Assembly: GCA_030737835.1 (NCBI GenBank)
Contig: JAUJYN010000038.1
Span: 558,001-622,000 of the forward strand
DNA from: Acorus gramineus
Taxonomy: Eukaryota; Streptophyta; Magnoliopsida; Acorales; Acoraceae
DNA: 64,000 bases
Reading direction: 5' to 3'
Positions 32,682 to 43,728 of the stretch are shown here, piece after piece (position 1 is the first letter of the stretch; each line of letters starts with the position of its first letter). The notes beneath the pieces are model-generated. The model was not told the DNA's origin. It worked only from the letters and a program-made list of their open reading frames with translations, and searched no databases. The position numbers and the translations under genes were made by a program.

Positions 32682-35600
32682 TGTTATATATGTGTCACTT
32701 TTAACCTTCTGGTCACTGTTGGGACATTCTGGCAGTTTTTTCGGTTTGTTTTCATTTTTCGATCGGAACCGCTAAAATCTTGGACTGGTAGCTATCGTCC
32801 TGAGTTTGAGGACTCCGATTGAAAATCTAACTGCATGTTATGTGTCTTGGTGACATTCCAAGCCACTCGTGAAAGTTTCATTGAATTCCGATAACGTTTC
32901 AGAATTTCACAAATCCGGGGCGTATCCGGGTTTTGACCGAGCGAGAAGTCATTGGGAGAGTTGACTTGGTCAAAGTGAGCCCATGACTTGGTCAACCCCT
33001 TTTATTTTTTTGTGTGGTTGGATTGACCCAAGTCAAATCTCACTTAATCCTCTCTAATGCTAGCTTAAACCCTAATTAACCTAGCTTAGCCTAATCTAAG
33101 TGTGGTTGACTTATTTAAGTGAGCTAAAAATATCTCCCCACTATTCATCTTCTTCTCCAATGGATTTTCTCTCCCCCCCTCTCTCTTTTTCTTGGTTTTG
33201 ACCTAGCTAGAGGGGTTAAAATCAAAAGCACAAAGAAGAGAAAGGTTAGATCTCATCCCGATCTATCCACCGGTGGTCTCGGATTCGAGTTCCCACGAGT
33301 TTGACCCCCTCTAACACCCTCTTTTCTCCTCTGATTTTAGTGGTTTTAAGGCTGTGGGGAGGTCTTGGTGGTGGAGGGCTTTGGGGAGGTGTTTCGGTGC
33401 ACGAAGAGCTCCCGGTTCCCTTCCCTTCCTTTCCTCCCCTTGGGTAAGGCTTCTTCCCTTCCTTTTCTTGCTTAGATGCTTGTTAGGAGGGTGTTTTTGA
33501 GTGGGGGTGGCTGTGGGTGGCTGTGGGTGGCCGTTGGTGGCGGTTGGAGGCGGTTGGAGGCCGTTGGTGGCCGTCGGAGTGGTGGTGGGCTGTCCCGGGT
33601 TGGCTGGCAGGCAGGCAGGGCAGCGCAGGCAGGCGCAGGGCTGGGCGCTGTCGGGCATGCTGGCAGGGCAGCGTGGGCGTGCGCGCGGGTGGAACTCGAT
33701 TCGGGCGCATGCGAGCAGCGGCGCAGGCAGGCAGGGAGGCGCAGGCGATCAGGCACAGGCAGGCAAGCGCAGGCGGGCGAGCTGCGGGCAGGCGCGCTGG
33801 GAGAGTGCTGACGGACTCGCTGGGCGCGTGCGGTCGGGCGCGCTGGGCGCAGTGCGCGGCGTGCACGCGGAGCGCTGCGCAGGGGCACGTGGACGAGCGG
33901 GTGGTGTGCGGGTGCTGCGCAAGGGGCGTAGTGCGCGCAGGGCGAGCAGTCGGTGCGAGCGGGGAGTGTGAGCGGGCAGGTGTGCGGGCGCTGCGCTGGG
34001 GCGCAGTGTGGGCGGGTGCGCGTGCGGGGCGCTGCGCTGGGGCGTAGTGCGCGCGGGTGCACCTGGGGCTGGGCGAGCGGGTGATGCGAGCGGGTGGTGC
34101 GCGTTGGGTGCGCGCGGGATGCTGCGATGGGGCGCTGGGCGAGCGGGTGTGCGCGTGGGTTGCTGCGCTGGGGCGCAGTGAGCGCGCGGTGCACCGATGT
34201 GGGGCTCGGCAGGGTGTCCGGGCGTGTGGGCTGGGCTCGGCAGTGCGTCTGGGCGTGCGGGCTGGGGCGTGGCTGTGCGCCTGGGTCGGGTGGCCGTGCG
34301 TACGGCTGCCCGGGGGTTCGGGAGTGAGTCGGGGTGCTCGGGCTCACGTGCGTACAGGCCGTATGTACGCTTGTCCGAGTGTTGTGTATTTTTAATGTAT
34401 TTTTGTCGTATTTGTGTATTTTACTCACCAAGTTGGTTACCCTATCTTGCAGATCTCGACGGACGGTCGCGCGACGACCCGGTCTTTTGTGAGTGGGACA
34501 ATCCAACCCAGTAGGGAGGCGTACTACTCATTTGAGAGTGTATTGTCCTCCCCTGGGGCACCATGGATTTATATTAACTTGTTGTAATGTGTAATCCATG
34601 CAAGCATGATAAAAATGTAGTATGCATGCTACCCTAGACTTTGTATGTTAGGGACTTGCACCCTTAGGATATGTGTAAGAGCCACGCATCCTGTCACCTT
34701 GTTATCATGCTAGGAAAGCCTCGACCTATGCATGCGTCCTATTAGTTTGATTTATTAAATTAAGTGCTAGCATGCCTTGTATAATATTATAGGGAGGGGC
34801 CTTGCGAGGTCAACATTGAGACTCGGGCTAGGGTACTCCGTGTTCCTTGTTTGGTTGTCGGGATGTCCTATATCGGGACCTCATGCTGCCCTCCCAAGGT
34901 TTCTTTTCCCAATAATATTATAACCCTCGTTAATTATTATCATTTATGTTCCCCCCATCCTGGTTATGCGCCCTGGTGGAATTCTGAAGAATTCATGACA
35001 TTAGAGTTGTTGTGATGTGTTGTCAGCGGATCCGAGTGGATCATATGCGATGGATAGGCTGATCTGTTCCCTTCGTTGGATCCGTGTAGAGACTACCCCG
35101 ACATTGGAAAGGCTGTCCCGTGCAGGGGCTCCCATCAGTAGGCACCTCCTGATTTGGGACGGACTGTGCTGAATGTGGGGGTGGCCAAACGGCCTACGGA
35201 GTGGGGAGAGACTATCGGTGGACCAAGGGTGACCATCAGCCTAGTCAGTCCCAATATCCTATGTCACCATATTGAGGGGTGAGGGTGAGGGTGTGGTGGG
35301 TCGGCGATGTAGCGACCCACTGGTTTGTTTAGTCCCAATATCCTATGTCACCTATTGAGGGGTGAGGGTGAGGGTATAGTGGGTTGGCGATAGCGACCCA
35401 CTGGATTTTTGTGTAGTTCCTGCCATTTTGTGGCTTGGATAATAATATTGTGGATAATAATATCTGGTGGTTAATATGGCTGTGATGCATGGGTTGTGCT
35501 GTTCACTAAGCGTGTGGCTCACCCCTCACATAATATTTTTCTCCAGTGTCATCTGAGTCGGATCTGGAGGAGCACCCCGAGGGACTTCATCAGTAGCGGA

Positions 35601-35930
35601 GTAGCGCCACGTCCCGCGAGTATCAGAGGCTATCAGCATCCCTTTTGATTGTATGTATTATATTCCGTGCTTGGGCACGCATTTGTATATTATTTGAATG
35701 TCTTTGTATATATTGGCTCTCACAGGATAGTTGATTATGTATCGAGTCTGTAATATGTCTTTGAGTTATAGATTCAGTCTTTAGCTTCCGCTATTTGTGT
35801 ATATATTATGTCAGCCCTGCTTTTGTCTGTATTGTCATTTTAGTTATTGTGTGAGTATGTTATTGAACTCCTGTTTATACTGATATCATATATACACTTG
35901 CCGCATCCCGGGGACGCCCGGGGCGTGACA
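32682..35930 (+). repeat. 3' LTR of the deletion-derivative Gypsy element
   Basis: 3249 bp, TGTTATATATGTGTCAC to GGGGCGTGACA, preceded by a polypurine tract. Donor CTTGGGTAAGG near 33440, acceptor ATCTTGCAG near 34452, GC core about 33580-34360. A ~120-bp module lies at 34792-34911, flanked by ATAATATTATA at 34781-34791 and 34912-34922. A GGGTGAG repeat (G-quadruplex type) lies near 35274-35300. It abuts, head to head, an internal region on the other strand. Confidence 0.93.
34792..34911 (+). mobile_element. ~120-bp MITE-like module, best-preserved copy
   Basis: GGGAGGGGCCTTGCGAGG ... CCCAAGGTTTCTTTTCCC between two ATAATATTATA copies. Compare the empty site at 9888-9897. Confidence 0.72.
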
Positions 35931-38378
35931 CATCATGGGCATGAGCCAGCTGGGGGGAAAAGGCTACATGATAAACCACCTCCCTAATCTACTCAATGAC
36001 GAGAAATGGTCCCATTAAAGAGCAAACTCAGCTTGCCCCGAACGTCGAAACAGAGGGTGCCCTTAAACCAGGACACCTTCTTGAAAATATGATCGCCAAA
36101 CCCAAAGGTAAGCCCCTGGCGACGATGACCTGGGTAGCCCTTCTATCGGTTCTGGGAGGTGCAGATGTACACACGAACCAACCTGGCCACCGCAAGGTCA
36201 AACAACTAACTTATGGCCCCTCCAACTGGCGCTCCTCAACCGTCCCAACACAAGGGAGGTATAAAACTGCGCCTGTAGAGTGCCTTTCACAGATCCATCT
36301 GGATGCTTGAATGGCAGTCGTCTTGTAGGCATACCCAAACAAATGGGTGGTGCCTCACCCAACTGCCCTCATCATCGAGCACGCAAGCACTTAGCATGTC
36401 CTCCAAGGTCTGAATCGTCCTCTTTGTCTGGCTGTCCATCGGCGATGAAACGCTATACTTAAATGGAGGCTCGCGCCAAAGCCTGCCAAGGCTGCGCCAT
36501 AACCTCAAAGTAACCCTCGCGTCTCAACCGAAAATAGCGCCGACTGGAGTGCCATGAAGATGAACAATCGCGAAGGTGAAAACCCACGTCAAGGCGTCCA
36601 GAGACTCAATCAGTCGGATTAGGGAGGGAAGCGCGGACTTAGTCAGTCGGTCAATGATCACCTAGACGGCGTCGTGACCCGAACGTGACATTAACGAGTC
36701 TGCAACAATCCCTGATAACCCACTCCCACGTCCACTGAGGAATCTCGATGGACTGACACTTTCCACTCAATGATGATTCTCAAACTTTGCCTGAGGGCAT
36801 GCCAACCGGGGGAAACAAGGTCACCCACATCACCCTTTTCATCACACCACAGCAATCTCAATGAAGACTACCCCAAAGTAGTCCACGAAAGCCCAATAAA
36901 CTTTTGAGATCCACGAAGGCATCCGGCGCATTCGTCAACCCCGACGGCAGTACTTAAAACTCGTAGTGCCTGAAACGGTCACAAAAGGCCATCTACAGGA
37001 TGTCCAACTCTGGGATCTCCAACTTGTGGTACCCTTGTGCGAAGATCAATCTAACAGCAGACACTCGCTCCCAGAGCTGGTCAAACAGATCATCGATTCG
37101 TGGCAAAGGTAATTGATCTTCTACCTCCATGGGGAGATCAAAACAACACCTCGAACAATTAAGTCCAAATTCTGCTCCTCGAGCATGGCTGGCGCTCATG
37201 ATGACACTTACACGCTTGGTAAGCCGCTCAACCATGCTTAATCCACAAGACACGCAATAAGGGGTCGTCGAACCTCGACAATGCCTATGCGACGTCATCT
37301 ATCTGATAGGGCGGTTGAGTCCCATCACGAACGCTAGCATCGCGTCTCCTTATTTATAACCCATGTGGGGCAAAACGCAACAGTATCCACAACTGTGCTT
37401 CACATGCCGCCACCGACAGGTCACCCTACCATAACCATTGGAACTCCAGCATCCTGCACTCCATGGGCAGATTCATCACGGGGAGTCCACGCTCTCGACA
37501 TCATCCAGTAGCACTCTCCCGGTGTGGCCTCTACCTGGTAGCCTCCCAAGCCTACTATCTCTGCCATATGGGCGCACCAACAAGCATAGTATCTGGGAGC
37601 ACCTCACAGGGCTCTGGCCTCAACCGGGTAGCTACAACGCACAATGATATATCGAGGCGACTCCAGATGCCACTATGGAACCCAGTCCACAAGCAATCGC
37701 CCACCAAGCTGCAATAGGATGCACCCAATCCCGATCGTACGCATCACCACTCGCTACAGCACCTTCCAAGTGAGAGGAAAAATCCATCATCTTATAGATG
37801 CTTCAAAGGTATTCCTTGACTGGGAAAAGAACCTCGGAAGGGCACCATGAGGTCCCGATATAGGATATCCCGACAACCAAACAAGGAACACGGAGTACCC
37901 TAGCCCGGGTCTCAACGCTGACCCTACAAGGCCCCTTAATCCTGAGTAGGAAGACTAGAAGAAGACATCACCCCTTAATGAGCAATACGCCACATCCTCA
38001 ACACTTTACACAGGCGCCGCACGCGAACTCCATGGTTACCAGCAATACCGATGCACGGGGAAGAAGCTCCATTATCGAGACGCAATCTATACCTTAGAAA
38101 TTGCAACCAATTCATCATTATCACACTACTAGGCTAGAATCTCCTACCCAAGCCTTAATCCCACAACAAGGGATCCAACAACTGACCCTAACCAGTCGAC
38201 CCAGTCGACAACTTAAGGGTGGGTCCAGGGGGTCACGTCCACGTCAACGGATGCGAGGAGGCATGTCAGCAACCTAAGATAACTTCTAAAACAAGAGTAC
38301 TCGGATGACAATCCTATGACTCACCATCTATACGACTAGACTTAGGCTCTGACATGACCAGGCTCTGATACCAACTTT
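35931..38378 (-). pseudogene. Decayed Gypsy internal region (gag start, RT, integrase remnants)
   Basis: Minus-strand sequence aligned by eye with the complete element. Integrase C-terminal region at 35931-36300 (compare 47121-47460). Integrase core remnant about 36290-36510 ([19 protein letters not shown]). RT remnant 36993-37298 ([17 protein letters not shown]). A ~120-bp module at 37818-37943 interrupts it. Gag start with MPPR then a stop near 38240-38260, and a tRNA-iMet-type primer site (reverse of TGGTATCAGAGC) at about 38362-38373, directly before the LTR. Full of stops and frameshifts. Confidence 0.82.
37818..37943 (-). mobile_element. ~120-bp MITE-like module within decayed Gypsy pol
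   Basis: GGGAAAAGAACCTCGGAAGG ... CTACAAGGCCCC, minus strand; same flanking CCTTGACTGG word as the copy at 31883-32005. Confidence 0.6.
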
Positions 38379-41300
38379 TGGTCACTCCCCAGGCGTCCCC
38401 GAGACGTGGCAAAATAATAAAATATCAGCTATCAATACCTGAGGTCAATAAAGACACCAACAACAATACACAAGGCGGCAAAGCAAGATAATGATAACTG
38501 ACTGAAAAGCGAAAGCATAATATATAAACAATGTCTGTAAATCAAAAACATTATTACAGACTCAAATACACAATCACTGTCCTGTGAGAGCCAAGTCTAG
38601 ACCAAAGAAAATACAACCTGTGCCACATGCACGATTTACAAAGCATAAAATGACTCTAGGAATGCTGACAGCCTCGCACTCGCCACTCGCCAGCAGAACG
38701 CTCCACGCCCATAAGACCACGCCACAGGAAAGCTCCAGCTCCACGCCCAACACTGCCCCTGAAAAGAAACAGTATGCGAGGGGTGAGCTACAAGCTCAGT
38801 GAGTGGCTGGAAACCAATCATCATACAACAGTTCAATACATAAACAATTTCCTTTCAAGGTAAACATGGTGAAAACCCATGGATAACTGGGTCACGCGGC
38901 GGCGCGACCAACCTCACCCTCACCCTCACTCCCGAAGGGAGACTCTTGGGACTTTTGGGGAGAGACCATACCGTCGGTCGAAGAGACCCGGATTTACTGG
39001 TCTGGGGAGAGACCATACCATCGGTCGAAGAGTCCCGAATTTACTGGTGTGGGGAGAGACCATACCATCGGTCGAAGAGACCCGGATTTACTGGTCTGGG
39101 GAGAGACCATACCGTCGGTCAAAGAGACCCAGATTTACTGGTCTACACAACACTACTGGATCATCTACATCTAGATAATTGCTCAAACGATGCCTTTAAA
39201 CATCGATACAAGACCGGACCCAACAACTATGGGAACGGTCGAACAACGAATGGGTCACGCGGCGATATTCTTCACCTCATCCTTACCCTCACTCCTGGAA
39301 GGAGACTCTTGGGACTTTTGGAAGAGATTTAGACTGCTCTACACCCGTAACATCATTCATTAACCCTCTCCCGGGTAGTATCTACAACCCGATCTCCTCA
39401 ACTCACCGCTCTACACCCTTGGTCCACCGGTAGCCCTTTCCTCGGGTAGCCTCTACCTGGTATACTCCCACGATCAGTACTCTTCCGAATGCATCGGTGG
39501 TACCTACGGATGGGAGCCCTCTGTTAGGACAACTAAACCCAAGAAGTTCCTACATCGGATCCAACGAAGGGGAGAACGATCCCATGTTTGCAAAGCGAAC
39601 CCAATGGAAAACAACTACTCTCGATACTCACTTATCGAGATATCAAAACACAGGCATAACAATACTCAACACACTCATATTAACCTTAAAATAGTCATAG
39701 TCCCTATACGGGAGTAACTACACAAGTTAGTAGGTCGTAACATCACCGACCCATCTCACCCTCACCCCTTAGGGGTGACATGGGCCTTTTCAGACTAGAC
39801 CGCTCTCCACCCCTGGTCCACCCGGTAGCCTCTCCCACACTCCGTAGCCTCTACCTGGTATACTCCCACGATCAGCACTGTCCGACGCATCGGAGGTACC
39901 TACAGATGGGAGCCCTCTGTCAGGTCAGCTTTTCAACGCCGGGGAGTCCCTACATCGGATCCAACCAAAAGGAGAAGACAGCCTACTCGCACGGATACGA
40001 TCCTCTTGGATCCGTCGACAACGATTTGTAACACTACTAATGTCATGAATTCTCAAGAATTCCTCCAGGGCGCATAACTAAGATGCGGGGAAACATATAT
40101 TATAACAACAAGGTTATAATATTCTCTAAAAGACAAGCTTATAACAATATATTCACATTTGATTTAAATAAACTAAATGGGAAACATGCATAGATAGGGC
40201 TTTCCAATCAAGGGACATGGTGTCTAGGCATGTATGGGCCTCTATACATGATATATGAGTGCATATCCCTAGCATACAAGGTCTAATGTGGCATGGTTAC
40301 ATCATATAAATCATGCATTGCATAGTTTTTCATACTATAGCTAGGGGGCCCCATCGGTGCGCGACGCGCGTCTTTGCGGGTCGAGCGCATCCCTAGAGAG
40401 GGGGAAGGATTGGAATCGAGCCACTCACCTTACAACCCGAGACCTCGCGCATCCCATCCGACAAGATCTGCAAGGTAGGGGCATCCAATTTGGTGAGTAA
40501 CAACACAATTTACACATAGAAATCATTAGAAATACCAAATACTCGGACAAGCATGCATACGGACTCGCACGCATGCGAGCACGCACGTACGCACGCGAGT
40601 CTGAGTGCCCCGACACCTACCCGAACCCTCGAGCAGCCACACGCATGGCCCCCCGCACGTGCACGCACACATGCACCCCAGCACCCTCGGCGCATTGCAG
40701 CGCGCCCGCGCGCCCCAGCACGCGCACGCACGCACGCGCATGCACTGGCCCCCAGCCCCGCGCCCAGGCGCACTGCCCCCCCCCCCCCCCCCCCCGCGCG
40801 CACTCCCGCGTGCACCCCCGCTCGCGCGCGCACCCGCGGGCCCACTCCTCGCACACCCACGCACTCGCGCGCAGGTGCGCAGACAGTCCCCAACGCGCGC
40901 CCACTCTTCCCTAACCCCTTTTTAACCCTCCCCAACCCCTCACACACACATGCATGAACACCCTAACAGCCCCCTAAGCCATGAAAACCAAGAAAAGAAG
41001 AGGAAGGGCTCACCTTGGGAGGGGAAAAGAAAGGGGGAGGTTCGGGGGCCCTCGACGCACCCACGACCACCTCAACCGCCACCACCAACACCACCACCTT
41101 CAGCCCTCCACAGCCTCCCTTCTTGGCTGCAAATCAGGGGGAATGGATCATGAAAAAGGGAGCTAGAGAGAGGAGGACAAACAACAACAACAACACTTAC
41201 ACAAACACTCACTTGCACTTGCACCTTCTCCTTCTCTTCTCTTTGGGGAATAAACACAAACACCTAGGGGGCTTGAGAGAGAGGAAGAGAGAGCTTGAAA

Positions 41301-41838
41301 AATATGGACGTGGAAGTGAGAGGGAGAGAGAGAGAGAAGATATTTTGTTGCACACATAAATATCTAAAGAGGGATGGAAATGACCATTTCATCCCTGACT
41401 TAGAAATTCTGCGCATGCTTCACTAGAACAGCCATAACTTCCTCGATATAGCTCCGAATTGCACAATTCCAATTCCGTTGGAAAGCCAAGAAGATTATCT
41501 ACAACTTTCATGCTCATGCCAAGATCAAATAATCTCTCCAGCTATTCCGAAATTAGAGCTAAACATAGAGCAGGGCTGCTGCCAGAATTTCCCTCCCCGG
41601 GGTATACTTGGAAAAATACCCATAACTTTTACTACAGGAATCCAGTTGATCTAATTCCACTTTTGTACGAAAGCTAACTCAAAATTGGATATCTCATAAT
41701 AAAATCATATTTAAACCTCTTCATCTTGGATTTTAACAAAATCAAATCCAAATACCAAATTAGAAATACATAACTTAGAAAAAAAATTATGTAACCCAAA
41801 TTTTAAATCAGAGCGCTCCAAATGACACAGGCACAACA
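38379..41838 (-). repeat. 5' LTR of the decayed minus-strand Gypsy element (TGTTGTGCCTGTGTCAT subfamily)
   Basis: 3460 bp, from TGGTCACTCCCC (mutated TGTCACGCCCC) beside the primer site to the reverse of TGTTGTGCCTGTGTCAT at 41838. Contains a 47-bp tandem repeat (38957-39147), a 20-base C run (40776-40795), a GC core (about 40560-40900) and the reverse of CCCAAGGTGAGC (donor) near 41010. It lacks the ~120-bp module at the usual site (near 40104-40123). Confidence 0.9.
38957..39147. repeat. Four-copy 47-bp tandem repeat inside LTR
   Basis: Units begin AGAGACCATACC at 38961, 39008, 39055 and 39102, exactly 47 bp apart, with few differences. The plus-strand fragment near 42700-42745 has only one copy of the same unit, so this is a local expansion. 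Confidence 0.9.
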
Positions 41839-43309
41839 TGTACAGTTACTCCCGTTTAGGGACTTTAATTATTTTAAGGTTAATATGAGTTGTGTTGCAT
41901 AGATTGTTGTTATGCCTGTGTTTTGATATCTCGATAAGTGATTATCGAGAGTAGTTGTCTTTCATTGGGTTCGCTTTGTGAACATGGGATCGTTCTCCCC
42001 TTCGTTGGATCCGATGTAGGAACTTCTCGGGATTACAGCTGTCCTGACAGAGGGCTCCCATCTGTAGGTACTACCGATGCATTCGGGAACGTACTGACCA
42101 TGGGAGTATACCAGGTAGAGGCTACCCGGGGAAAGGGCTACCGGTGGACCAAGGGTGTAGAGCGGTGAGTTGAAGAGGCCGGGTTGTAGCTGTCCTGACA
42201 GAGGGCTCCCATCCGTAGGTACCACCGATGCATTCAGGAGCGTACTGATCGTGGGAGTATACCAGGTAGAGGCTACCCGGGAGAGGGTTAACGAATGATG
42301 TTGCGAGCGTGGGATCGTTCTCCCCTTCGTTGGATCCGATGTAGGGACTCCCCGGCGATTACAACTGTCCTGACAGAGGGCTCACATCCGTAGGTACCAC
42401 CGATGCATTCGGGAGCGTACTGATCGTGGGAGTATACCAGGTAGAGTCTACGTGGGGGAAAGGGCTACCGGTGGACCAAGGGTGTAGAGTAGTCTAAGTC
42501 TCTTCCAAAAGTCCTATTTCACCTCTAGGGGGGGTGAGGGTGAGGATGAGGTGAAGACACATCGTCACGTGACCCATTCGTTGTTCGTCCGTTTCCATAC
42601 TTGTTGGGTCCGGTCCCATATCGATGTCCAAAGACATCGTTGGGCAGTTATCTAGATGTAGATGATCCAGTAGTGTTGTGTAGACCAGTAATTCCGGGTC
42701 TCTTCGACCGACGGTATGGTCTCTCCCCAAAAGTCCCAAGAGTCTCCCTCCGGGAGTGAGGGTGAGGGTGAGGTTGGTCGCGCCGCCGCGTGACCCAGTT
42801 ATCCATGGATTTTCACCCATGTTTTCCTTGAAAGGAAATTGTTTATGTATTGAACTGTTGTATGGTGATTGGTTTCCAGCCACTCACTGAACTTGTAGCT
42901 CACCCCTCGCATACTGTTTCTTTTCAGGGGCAGTGTTGGGCGTGGAGCTGGAGCTTTCCTGTGGCGTGGTCTTATGGGCGTGGAGCGTTCTTCCGGCGGA
43001 TGGTGAGTGCGAGGCTGTCAGCAGTCCTAGAGTCATTGTATGTATTGTAAATCGTGCATGTGGCACAGGTTGTATTTTCTTTGGTCTAGACTTGGCTCTC
43101 ACAAGACAGTGATTGTGTATTCGAGTCTGTAATAATGTTTTTGATTTACAGACATTTTTTATATATTATGCTTCCGCTTTTCAGTCAGTTATCATTATCT
43201 TGCTTTGCAACCTTGTGTATTGTTGTTGGAGTCTTTATTGACCTCAGGTATTGATAGCTGATATTTTATTATTGTCACATCTCGAGGGCGACCGCCCTGG
43301 GGTGTGACA
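41839..43309 (+). repeat. 3' part of an LTR, plus strand
   Basis: Opens with a stretch nearly identical to 10297-10360 (TGTACAGTTACTCCCG ...) and ends CTGGGGTGTGACA at 43309. Its 5' part was separated by the insertion or rearrangement that placed 38379-41838 at its left. It has duplicated CTGACAGAGGGCTCCCATC blocks (about 42030, 42195 and 42365). Confidence 0.85.
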
Positions 43310-43728
43310 CCTCATGCCCAAGGGTCTTGGCCCCTGTTTTCCAGCCAAGAAGAAGAGGAAAAGCTTGGGAGGTGGTGGTGGCGGCGGTCGAGGTGGTCGA
43401 GAGGTGCTTGCGAGCCCTTCATCTCCCCCTTTCCCTTCCCCTCTCTTTGGTGAGCTTTTCCCCTCCTCTTTCTTTGATTTTTTATGTGTAGTTGGGTATT
43501 TGGTAGGGCATGCATGCTAGGTTTAAGGGTTTGGGGTGAGAGAGAAGTGAAGGGGAGACAGTTAATGAGGTCTGGGCGCGCGTGCTACTCGGTTCGCGTG
43601 CGCGCGTAGGTACACGCAGAGCGTGCGCGCGTGGGTACACGCAGAGCGTGCGCGCGGGTGCGCATAGGCGCTGGCAGGCACGCGTTGCGCGCAAGCAGTG
43701 CGCAGCAGTGCGTCTGGGCACGCGGCAG
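43310..43728 (+). repeat. LTR fragment interrupted by the complete Gypsy element (left part)
   Basis: Leader part of a diverged LTR with CTTTGGTGAGCTTTTCC (donor) near 43446 and a GC tract. It stops at the TSD GGCAG (43724-43728) and continues at 54932-56605. Its own U3 end is not present to the left. Confidence 0.8.

Noticed and set aside
38957-39147. Regular repeats resembling a CRISPR array
   Set aside because: The units are directly adjacent with no unique spacers and lie in a plant LTR.
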